Shown here piece by piece: positions 5,711-12,498 of a stretch of DNA of 17,752 bases. The notes beneath the pieces were generated by a model. The model made no database searches. It worked only from the letters and a program-made list of their open reading frames with translations, and was not told the origin of the DNA. The position numbers and the translations under genes are program-made. This DNA is from JAPUDQ01 sp964538665. GTDB lineage: Bacteria; Patescibacteriota; Saccharimonadia; Saccharimonadales; Saccharimonadaceae. The stretch's first letter is position 1, and each line of letters begins with the position of its first letter. The stretch spans positions 1 through 17,752 of the forward strand of contig CAZIEB010000018.1 in assembly GCA_964538665.1 (NCBI GenBank), in the 5' to 3' direction.

Positions 5711-8623
5711 TTATACTACTATATTTACCAACCGGCCTTGGACATAGATGACCCGGGCTGGTACTTTGTTGGCGAGAAAATCTTGCACCCGCTCATGCGC
5801 CAGTGCAGCTGCCTCGATAGATTCTTTGGTCGCATCAGACGCTACTTGTATTTCGGCACGGACTTTGCCATTTACCTGTACCGCAAGCGTTATGGTGTCT
5901 GAGATGAAGTGCGACTCGTCCCATTCTGGCCAACTATCACGCTGTACAGTGTCGGTGTGACCGAGTTGTTGCCACAACTCATCAGCGACATGAGGCGCAA
6001 ATGGTGCAACTAGTGCAACGAGCGCGTCTAGTGCGGTCTGCCATGTCTCGCGGGAGTCAAAGCCATGTGTTTTTTCGATATATAACTCATTGACACATTT
6101 CATCATTGTGGCGATAGCCGTATTGTATTTCTGGGCATCTAGGTCTTCGGTGACTTTTTTGATGGTCGGATGGATGCTACGAAGAACAGCCACAGAATTT
6201 GGATTTTGGCTATTGGATATTGGACCTGCCTCAAGGAATTCTTGCACCAGGTTCCAGAGACGAGAGATGAACCGATGTGTTGCTGGCACACCCTGGGGAT
6301 CCCAGCGCGAGTCAAGATCGAGTGGCGCCGCAAACATCAGGTAGGTCCGTAGCGCATCGGCGCCGTAACCTTGGTTGATAATCTCAAGCGGGTCGATGCC
6401 GTTGCCCTTGCTCTTGCTAAAGGCGCTACCATCGCCTGCCTTGACTTTGCCGTTAAACAAGAACTTCTTGAATGGTTCTGGGTCATCAAGCATACCGAGC
6501 TTATGGAAGAATCGTGCGATAAATCGTACGTATATGAGATGCGCCGTTGCATGATCGCCACCGTTATAAAAATCAATTGGCATCCACTTGTTGACGATGC
6601 TCGCATCAAAAGGTTTTTCGTCATTTGTCGGATCAAAGTATCGCAGTTCGTACCACGAGCTACAGATATATGTATCGAGGGTATCCGTCTCTCGTTCTGC
6701 CGGGCCACCACAGGTTGGGCAGGTTGTCTTGATCCAGTCGGTAGCGCGTCCAAGCGCACTACGGCCATCACCGCTCGGAGCGTAGTCATCGAGCTCGGGC
6801 AAAACAACTGGTAGTTGGTCATCGGACACCAACACAACGCCGTCTTTTGCACAGTTTACAATCGGGATTGGCGCGCCCCAGTATCGCTGACGGCTGACGC
6901 TCCAATCGCGAATTTTGTAGGTGGTTTTGGCACGACCTTTGCCCTCTCGTTCCAGGTGCTGAATGATAAGGTCCCGCGCCTCGGCAGAGTTAAGGCCAGA
7001 ATAAGCCCCTGAATTGATTAAAACGCCGTCACCGTGGAACGATTGTGAATAGTCTTGCCGGGAATCGATAACCTGTTTCGCTCGAGCTAGCATTTCAAGC
7101 CAATGCTCAACCCCCCCCTCGACCCTTTTCACGCCTGCAACAAGTTCATCATAGCTATACCAATCAGACGTAAAGCTTTCATGCTGCTCAAGTGCAGGTT
7201 CGCCCCTCTTACCCCTTTCAACAAAAAACAGGAAACCTTGACCGAATGAACGCTTATTTACCTTTTTTACATCATTAAAATAGTACGAATAGACCGGCTC
7301 ACCCAGCGTTACTATTTTTTTATACTTAGTAAAACCTGTTTCTTCTGCCAGCTCGCGAATGGCTGTCTGTTCAAAAGTTTCACCTTCTTCCCTACCGCCA
7401 CCATTAAGCCATAGCCCGCCGTTTGTGCCGGTTTTTACTCCTAAAAATTTTTCATTCTCTTCGTCATATACAATGAATACAGACCCTGTGACTTCCTGCG
7501 TATATTCAAGTGGCGACCCGAAGTCCTGTGCCACAACCGTACGAATATCAAGGTTAAATTTCTTTGCAAACTCATTGTCACGTTCATCATGCGCTGGCAC
7601 AGCCATAATCGCACCAGTGCCGTACCCGCCCAGCACGTAGTCTGCGACCCAGATAGGTACTTTTTCGCCATTTATAGGATTGATCGCGTAGCTGCCGGTA
7701 AAGACACCCGTTTTTTCTTTGCCCTCGCTTTGGCGTTCGATTTCCGTCTTTTTGAGAGCTGCTTTGGTGTATTGCGTGACCGCAGTCGATTGTTCATCCG
7801 TTGTGAGCTGATCGAGTAGTTCATGCTCAGGAGCAACTACCAGGAATGTCGCTCCAAAAAGTGTATCGGGTCGCGTTGTAAATACAGTTAATGTTTCATC
7901 AAGACCATCAACCGTAAAATCTACTTCCGCCCCAACCGATTTACCGATCCAGTTCTTCTGAGCGGTCTTGACAACATCACTCCAATCAAGCGCGTCGGTT
8001 GCCTCAAGTAGCTCATCAGCATAGTCGGTAATTTTGAAAAACCACTGTTTGACTTCTTTCTTCTCCACTTGTGGGTCGTCCGCACCATCATGTCGCCAAC
8101 ATTTGCCGTCCAGTACCTGCTCATTTGCGAGCACCGTCTGACATTTTTCGCACCACCACTGCATGCGGGCGTCCTGATAGGCGAGCCCTTGGCGAAACAT
8201 TTCTGCAAATATCCACTGCGTCCAGCGATAATATTCAGGCTCATGCGTGCTGATTTCTTTGCTCCAGTCATTGCTCCAGCCGAGCGCCTTGTAGGCTTTG
8301 TGGTACGCGGGTATGAGCTGACGCATACTCTCCTGCGGGCTGATTCCCTCTTTGATAGCCCGGTTTTCGGCCGGCAGGCCAAACGCATCCCATCCGATAG
8401 GGTGGTAACTCTCATATCCCTGCTGGCGTTTATACCGCGCCATCACATCGCTAATCGTAAAGTTCATGGCGTGACCGATGTGCAGATTGCCGCTCGGATA
8501 ATTAAACATGCTCATCGCAATATACTTCGGACGGTCTGAGTCTAGATCAGCCTTATATACTTGGGTCTCATCCCAAGTTTTTTGCCATTTCGGCTCAATA
8601 CTATTTGGATCGTAGCGTTTCAT
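5711..8623 (-). CDS. leuS: Leucyl-tRNA synthetase with an inserted Nudix hydrolase domain
   Basis: Charges tRNA-Leu. HIGH is at 48-51, the KMSKS loop is degenerate (AFSKSKGN, about 734-741), and zinc ligands C158, C161, C175 and H178 remain. The CP1 editing domain keeps the Thr-rich TTRPDT (249-254) and the aspartate of AHDERD (346). Between the editing domain end (about 370) and GVLINSGAYSGL (about 534), where E. coli LeuRS has only a short linker, lies an extra domain of about 140 residues with a perfect Nudix box at 409-431 (G409, E415, R423, E424, E427, E428, G430). The reading frame is unbroken on both sides. Without the insertion the length would be about 830, normal for the family; with it, 970. 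ATG at 8623 is preferred; a GTG directly before it is in frame. No Shine-Dalgarno is seen, and the -10 is 8 bases from the ATG. Confidence 0.97.
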   Translation of the reverse strand: MKRYDPNSIEPKWQKTWDETQVYKADLDSDRPKYIAMSMFNYPSGNLHIGHAMNFTISDVMARYKRQQGYESYHPIGWDAFGLPAENRAIKEGISPQESMRQLIPAYHKAYKALGWSNDWSKEISTHEPEYYRWTQWIFAEMFRQGLAYQDARMQWWCEKCQTVLANEQVLDGKCWRHDGADDPQVEKKEVKQWFFKITDYADELLEATDALDWSDVVKTAQKNWIGKSVGAEVDFTVDGLDETLTVFTTRPDTLFGATFLVVAPEHELLDQLTTDEQSTAVTQYTKAALKKTEIERQSEGKEKTGVFTGSYAINPINGEKVPIWVADYVLGGYGTGAIMAVPAHDERDNEFAKKFNLDIRTVVAQDFGSPLEYTQEVTGSVFIVYDEENEKFLGVKTGTNGGLWLNGGGREEGETFEQTAIRELAEETGFTKYKKIVTLGEPVYSYYFNDVKKVNKRSFGQGFLFFVERGKRGEPALEQHESFTSDWYSYDELVAGVKRVEGGVEHWLEMLARAKQVIDSRQDYSQSFHGDGVLINSGAYSGLNSAEARDLIIQHLEREGKGRAKTTYKIRDWSVSRQRYWGAPIPIVNCAKDGVVLVSDDQLPVVLPELDDYAPSGDGRSALGRATDWIKTTCPTCGGPAERETDTLDTYICSSWYELRYFDPTNDEKPFDASIVNKWMPIDFYNGGDHATAHLIYVRFIARFFHKLGMLDDPEPFKKFLFNGKVKAGDGSAFSKSKGNGIDPLEIINQGYGADALRTYLMFAAPLDLDSRWDPQGVPATHRFISRLWNLVQEFLEAGPISNSQNPNSVAVLRSIHPTIKKVTEDLDAQKYNTAIATMMKCVNELYIEKTHGFDSRETWQTALDALVALVAPFAPHVADELWQQLGHTDTVQRDSWPEWDESHFISDTITLAVQVNGKVRAEIQVASDATKESIEAAALAHERVQDFLANKVPARVIYVQGRLVNIVV
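7079..7489 (-). other. Nudix domain insertion within leuS
   Basis: This segment encodes roughly residues 379-515 of LeuRS: a first strand GSVFIVYDEENEKFLGV, the WLNGGGREEGE turn, the Nudix helix TAIRELAEETGF, then strands GEPVYSYYF and GQGFLFFVERG, and a terminal helix around HWLEMLARAKQV. These are all parts of a complete Nudix fold. Its DNA appears richer in A+T than the surrounding leuS, which suggests a later insertion. The substrate is unknown; Ap4A, which aminoacyl-tRNA synthetases make as a side product, is one possibility. Confidence 0.9.
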
Positions 8624-8631
8624 CACGTACT

Positions 8632-8640
8632 AGTATAGCA
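8632..8640 (-). promoter_or_regulatory. Extended -10 promoter of leuS
   Basis: TGCTATACT on the minus strand, ending 8 bases before the leuS ATG. The -35 region is poor (TTCAAC at 16 or ATTCAA at 17 bases). If used, the transcript would start within a base or two of the start codon. Confidence 0.6.
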
Positions 8641-8650
8641 AGCAACGAGT

Positions 8651-10339
8651 TTAGTTGAATGATTCTATAGAATATATTTTGTCATCAGATTCTAGTCGGT
8701 ACCACAAGACAAATTTTTGACAACTCTTACCACCGTCACAAATCTTGCCTTCGTCAGTCATTGCCTGATAGATGTATTTTTCGGTCGAAGGTTTCTGCGG
8801 CTCAGGATTGACCGCGTTTTGCAGCGAAAACGTCGTGAGTCCTGGTGCAAAATAACTGTCTTCAGGAGCATTGAGTTGTGCCGATATACGCTCAAGATTG
8901 AGATCCGATGGGGATAGGTAATAAAAATTGTCGGCATAGTATGCCTCTAACGATTCGGCCAGCGCCTGTGTGTCTCTTTGTCGTTCGGCATCTCTTGCGA
9001 GTGCCTGCAGCTCGGCAAATGTTGTCTGAAAAAATGACTCTATTTCTTTTTGAACTTCTTCGAACCGTACATCTTGTTCCGGTACGGAGATTGCCTGCCA
9101 TTCGCGGTCCGATGTTGTCACTGCAAATACTTTGTTGTCATTTTCGGTACTGTACTCAACTTGCAGTTTGACGGGCTGATGCGTAAATATGTCGACCCAA
9201 TACGTAAGTTTGAGCTCGATACCATCTTTGTTTGCAGCGACTAGACCATCTTTGAGCGCGTTGATAGCTTGATCAAACTTGTTGTCGGTGCACGTATTGA
9301 GCTGCGATGCGAACGAAGTGCCTCGTAGCGCCTCTACAAATCCATCGAGGCGACCATAGTCTACTATGAGGTTGTAGCTTGATGCAAAATGACCGTTGAT
9401 GCGGTCAAACCTTTGAAATTCTGGCACAAACACTCCAGAATCTCTCAAGAGCGTCGACAGTTCTTCTTGTACGGCCTTATCACTCCGCGCGATTTCGAGG
9501 AATTGCTGGCTACACTGCACTTCATTGACCGCAAGACTGATATAGCCGTTTTCTGTGACATCCAGTACGAGATTGGTATCATCGCGCTGCAGTCGAACCC
9601 ATTTGTTGTCGATACCTTCGACGAGTGGCTCAAACTGTTTGAGAGAGCTCGTGAGCACCGTATCCCCCTCGGCCAGACTGGCGACAAACTCTGTGAGTTT
9701 TTCAAACTTGACATACGCGGTGCCCTGCGTATCCGTGACAGTACGCACATCCACTGTATTGTCTCGACGGTTGTTGTCGAGCAAGAGATTTGTGATGGTC
9801 TCTGACTGTAACTGTCCGTCTATTCTGACTTGAGATTCGACTATCGTCGCGGTTTGGCCTTTGGGGGTGTCCTTGTAGTGCACATCGACATCGATAGCAT
9901 CGCTCGACACGGCTCTTTGGAGTGAATTTGCGACTGCATATGAAGGATTGTTGTAGACAAACAAAAACAGCAGCACCGCAATCAGCAGAAGCAATAGTAC
10001 GCCACCGATAATACCGAGAATGATTTTGAATTTCTTACTGAGTATCATTTTGCCATTTTCGCGTCTGATGAGAGGTTCTGGCGGTTTTTCCTGACCGTTT
10101 GGCGTCATAGTAAGCTGCCCGCCACCGGTAGGCCACTGCGTCGGTGTCGGCGGTACGGCAGACTGAGTATCAGCCGCAGGCTGTGGTTGATCTACTGGGG
10201 GCTGATTTGTTGGTGGCTGTTGCGGTGGTGTGTTTGGAGCGTCCTGCTGTGGAGGCTGCTGGACAGGCGCAGGTCCGACTTGCGGCTGCGGCGCAGTCTG
10301 ATCGGGAATCTGTGGGTCTGTGTCGTTTTGTGGGTTCAT
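8651..10339 (-). CDS. Membrane-anchored protein with Pro/Gln-rich cytoplasmic tail and pilin-like C-terminus
   Basis: The order of parts is: residues 1-104, a hydrophilic tail rich in Pro and Gln; 106-129, one strong transmembrane helix after the basic KKFK; 130-562, a large outside domain. From about residue 444 the sequence LQALARDAERQRDTQALAES followed by LEAYYADN resembles the helix and first loop of type IV pilin-like and pseudopilin proteins, and the protein ends with a possible disulfide pair (ICDGGKSC, about 534-540) and a strand-rich YRLES segment. There is no signal peptide and no pilin methylation site. The ATG overlaps the murF stop (ATGA), so it is coupled to a cell-wall ligase. 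I suggest a cell-surface role, unproven. Confidence 0.8.
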   Translation of the reverse strand: MNPQNDTDPQIPDQTAPQPQVGPAPVQQPPQQDAPNTPPQQPPTNQPPVDQPQPAADTQSAVPPTPTQWPTGGGQLTMTPNGQEKPPEPLIRRENGKMILSKKFKIILGIIGGVLLLLLIAVLLFLFVYNNPSYAVANSLQRAVSSDAIDVDVHYKDTPKGQTATIVESQVRIDGQLQSETITNLLLDNNRRDNTVDVRTVTDTQGTAYVKFEKLTEFVASLAEGDTVLTSSLKQFEPLVEGIDNKWVRLQRDDTNLVLDVTENGYISLAVNEVQCSQQFLEIARSDKAVQEELSTLLRDSGVFVPEFQRFDRINGHFASSYNLIVDYGRLDGFVEALRGTSFASQLNTCTDNKFDQAINALKDGLVAANKDGIELKLTYWVDIFTHQPVKLQVEYSTENDNKVFAVTTSDREWQAISVPEQDVRFEEVQKEIESFFQTTFAELQALARDAERQRDTQALAESLEAYYADNFYYLSPSDLNLERISAQLNAPEDSYFAPGLTTFSLQNAVNPEPQKPSTEKYIYQAMTDEGKICDGGKSCQKFVLWYRLESDDKIYSIESFN

Positions 10340-11634
10340 ACTATCGGCACCTCATCCTCTGGCGCATGGTCAAAAGCTTGCTCTTTTTTGGCCATCCATT
10401 CCTGAGATTGCCTGACGAGCTTTTTTTCGTCTTCGGCATCGTGCAGGAGTATTTTGACCGCTTCTTCGGAAAACACATTATTTTGAGAACCTTTTACCAG
10501 TATGATGTCTCGTTCTCCGGCAACGCCGCGGACAAATCCTCCGGCTTCAAATGGCGTCTTAAACGATTTGACGTGGCATCCGTTTTGGCGTGCGATTGGA
10601 GCGAGGTACTGTGCGGCATCATCTCCGATTGTCACGACCCAGTCAATCAAGCTAGGCTGGCACACGTTTGCGACGTCTCTGTGACCTTGTTCGCTATACT
10701 CCCCAAGCTCGTTCATAGAGCCGAGTATCGCAATTCGTTTCGCACCCTGGGATGATTGGAGTGTCTTTAGTGCTTCGATAGCGGCAGCTGGGCTCGAATT
10801 GTATGAATCATCGATAATTATTGAGCCGTTGGCTCCTCTGAGTAGTTGCATACGGCCAGGGAGCGGCGTTACTTTTGCCGCACCGACTGCAAATTCTTTT
10901 TGTGATATGCCGAGCTTGGCACATACGGCTGCGGCTGCTGCAATCGCCTGTACGTTGTGATGACCCACCAGCTGAATCGCCAAGCTGGTGTCACCCCATT
11001 CGGGCGAATGCAATGTCGCAATCTTGGACTCGAGTGGCGAAGAAGAATTGATCTCTAGGAAATACTCGGCACCAGGCTGGACGCCATAGGTCGTGAGATT
11101 GCTGGAAGTGACGTATTTGGCATATTCGGGTGCAATAGTGTCTCTGTTGATGACGGTGAGGCCGGCAAATGACGAGACCGATAATTCCTCTTCGGCAACT
11201 GCTTCCATAGTCTTCATGTTTTCCATGTGCTCAGGTGTCACAGCCGTCACCACTGCGATATCCGCATGCATGAACTGCGAAAAATGCTTCATATCTCCAG
11301 GTGCATCTATACCGAGCTCCTGGACTATCACATCGACATCACTGTCGCTCTTGATACGTTTTTTCATTGCTCCAAACACTTGTAGCCACTGACTCATAGA
11401 GTGTGGGTTTGTCGGGTATTTGACGCCCAGCATTGCAAGAGGGGCGCTAAATTCAGTGTTGTGGTTTTCTTCATGCATGCGTACTCGGTACTTTTCGCCG
11501 AGTACTGTGGCAATTGCAACCTTGGTGCCTGTTTTGCCAACACTCCCTACAACTACAATGAGTTTAGGGGCGTGACGTTTGAAGTATTTTTTTGTGAGAC
11601 GCCGTAAACGCCATAAAACATATTTCTTAAGCAT
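10336..11634 (-). CDS. murF: MurF-like Mur ligase lacking the N-terminal substrate domain
   Basis: Resembles UDP-MurNAc-tripeptide:D-Ala-D-Ala ligase. The ATP loop is GSVGKTGTK (30-38; the second Thr of the usual GKTT is Gly), with VTPEHMENM (His136), DDSYNSSP (275-282) and GSMNELGE as further Mur-ligase signatures. In ordinary MurF about 80-100 residues of UDP-substrate domain precede the P-loop; here only about 24 basic residues do (MLKKYVLWRLRRLTKKYFKR), an amphipathic stretch that might touch the membrane. The ligase core is otherwise complete, at 432 residues. The start has no good Shine-Dalgarno, and an extended -10 lies just upstream. Its stop overlaps the start of the membrane protein that follows. 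MurF activity itself is inferred; another Mur-family amide ligase is possible. Confidence 0.82.
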   Translation of the reverse strand: MLKKYVLWRLRRLTKKYFKRHAPKLIVVVGSVGKTGTKVAIATVLGEKYRVRMHEENHNTEFSAPLAMLGVKYPTNPHSMSQWLQVFGAMKKRIKSDSDVDVIVQELGIDAPGDMKHFSQFMHADIAVVTAVTPEHMENMKTMEAVAEEELSVSSFAGLTVINRDTIAPEYAKYVTSSNLTTYGVQPGAEYFLEINSSSPLESKIATLHSPEWGDTSLAIQLVGHHNVQAIAAAAAVCAKLGISQKEFAVGAAKVTPLPGRMQLLRGANGSIIIDDSYNSSPAAAIEALKTLQSSQGAKRIAILGSMNELGEYSEQGHRDVANVCQPSLIDWVVTIGDDAAQYLAPIARQNGCHVKSFKTPFEAGGFVRGVAGERDIILVKGSQNNVFSEEAVKILLHDAEDEKKLVRQSQEWMAKKEQAFDHAPEDEVPIV

Positions 11635-11647
11635 ATATTACCATTAG

Positions 11648-11656
11648 TGTATACCA
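11648..11656 (-). promoter_or_regulatory. Extended -10 promoter of murF
   Basis: TGGTATACA on the minus strand, about 13 bases before the murF start, implying a very short leader. The -35 position reads TATAGA at 17 bases, weak. Readthrough from tRNA-Ala is also possible because no terminator is seen between them. Confidence 0.5.
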
Positions 11657-11693
11657 TCGCCCACCTCAGGTCTATATCTCTGTCCAGATGATA

Positions 11694-11769
11694 TGGTGGA
11701 GCATAGCAGACTTGAACTGCTCACCTCTTCCATGCCATGGAAGCGCTCTACCGGATGAGCTAATGCCCC
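11694..11769 (-). tRNA. tRNA-Ala (anticodon GGC)
   Basis: A full cloverleaf on the minus strand. The acceptor GGGGCAT/ATGCTCC contains the G3-U70 wobble that marks alanine tRNAs; the anticodon stem CTTCC/GGAAG holds the loop ATGGCAT (anticodon GGC); the T-loop is TTCAAGT. A is the discriminator and CCA is encoded (11694-11696). Confidence 0.95.
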
Positions 11770-11781
11770 GCAACGAAACCA

Positions 11782-11790
11782 ATTTTATCA
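11782..11790 (-). promoter_or_regulatory. Extended -10 promoter of tRNA-Ala
   Basis: TGATAAAAT on the minus strand, 12 bases from the tRNA 5' end; no clear -35. It matches the extended -10 pattern seen at other genes in this window. Confidence 0.45.
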
Positions 11791-11814
11791 ATATATCACC
11801 GTAAATACCAGATT

Positions 11815-11996
11815 ATGCATGTCAGTACGAGGCGATAGCCGAGCTTTAGGGTATGAGGTTTGCTACTGTGAATGCGTTTCACATAGCAAACGGAGGGGGT
11901 GTACCCCTCCGTGACATGTGAGCTGGTGCGCGCCCACCCGGGTTTGTTGGAAATGTTTGTTTTGATCGAGACGCGCAAACCCGTGCGCATCAGCTA
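11815..11996 (+). ncRNA. Candidate structured RNA or leader upstream of the RRM gene
   Basis: The stretch folds into an ordered set of helices. An outer helix pairs CATGTCA (11818-11824) with TGACATG (11912-11918). It encloses a small GGC-GATA-GCC hairpin (11831-11840), a long hairpin 11858-11891 (GTTTGCTA/TAGCAAAC plus an inner TGTGAA/TTCACA) and a GC hairpin 11891-11911. An independent arm pairs 11921-11931 with 11985-11995 (11 pairs, one G-U) and 11939-11946 with 11976-11983. The G-U pair works only as plus-strand RNA, the orientation of the downstream RRM gene. I do not recognise a known RNA family, and no clear promoter was found. It could be a 5' leader or a separate RNA. Confidence 0.55.
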
Positions 11997-12148
11997 ACAA
12001 GCTTATTTTTACACAATCAGAAAGGATAATCAAGCTTATGCTCGCTTTTTTTGGGGGAATATGCTTAAATGATACCAGTTTCAGAAGTAGCGTATAGGTT
12101 TTCTTTACGGCTCGGTCGACTGAAGCAGTAACGTTAAAGGAAATATAC
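11997..12148 (+). other. Spacer between the structured element and the RRM gene
   Basis: No gene is seen. It contains two direct copies of CAAGCTTAT (11998-12006 and 12031-12039), a run of seven T after a weak 4-bp hairpin (about 12033-12054) that might act as a poor terminator, and a weak possible -10 GATAAT (12025-12030). AAAGGA precedes the RRM gene's GTG start. Confidence 0.4.
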
Positions 12149-12442
12149 GTGAAAAAACTTTTTGTAGGAAGTCTTGCTTGGGCTACCAACGACGATAGCC
12201 TCGCTGCGCATTTTGCTCAGTGTGGTACCGTCGCTAGCGCCAAAGTAGTGACTGATAGAGACAGTGGACGCTCACGCGGTTTTGGTTTCGTCGAATTTGA
12301 AGACGACGCCGAAGCTGACGCAGCAGTCGCCAAGCTCAACGAATCAGAGCTTGATGGCCGTCAAATCACCGTCAACGAAGCTCGCCCACGCGAGGACAAA
12401 CCGCGACGCGACTTCGGTGGCGATCGCCAACGCAGCTGGTAA
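12149..12442 (+). CDS. RRM-domain RNA-binding protein
   Basis: A 97-residue single RNA recognition motif protein: RNP2 is KLFVGSL (residues 3-9) and RNP1 is RGFGFVEF (about 43-50), both with the aromatic positions needed for RNA stacking. The last 20 residues are a basic, Arg-rich tail (PREDKPRRDFGGDRQRSW). It resembles the small glycine- or arginine-tailed RRM proteins of cyanobacteria and other bacteria, several of which respond to cold; that role is inference here. The start is GTG with AAAGGA 8 bases upstream. It stands alone on the plus strand, with a structured region upstream and a strong terminator shared with ligA. Confidence 0.92.
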   Translation: MKKLFVGSLAWATNDDSLAAHFAQCGTVASAKVVTDRDSGRSRGFGFVEFEDDAEADAAVAKLNESELDGRQITVNEARPREDKPRRDFGGDRQRSW

Positions 12443-12458
12443 TTTACCGGCAACACTT

Positions 12459-12487
12459 ACAAAAGACCTCCTCGTGAGGTCTTTTGT
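12459..12487. terminator. Bidirectional terminator between the RRM gene and ligA
   Basis: ACAAAAGACCTC and GAGGTCTTTTGT form a 12-bp stem with a 5-base loop; A and T tracts make it usable from both sides. It lies between two converging genes (stops at 12442 and 12499). Confidence 0.9.
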
Positions 12488-12498
12488 GTTATTGCATC

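Noticed and set aside
6139..6333. Possible frameshift or second gene in the leuS C-terminal region
   Set aside because: The leuS frame is open and keeps family motifs throughout (for example VQVNGKVRAEI near its end), so no break is needed.
8069..8539. Plus-strand open frame of 156 codons inside leuS
   Set aside because: It is a shadow of the synthetase catalytic region, which is unmistakable on the other strand.
11796..12189. Minus-strand coding regions of 64 and 108 residues across the hairpin-rich region
   Set aside because: They run through the inverted repeats, have no ribosome-binding site, and their protein sequence looks like translated structured RNA.
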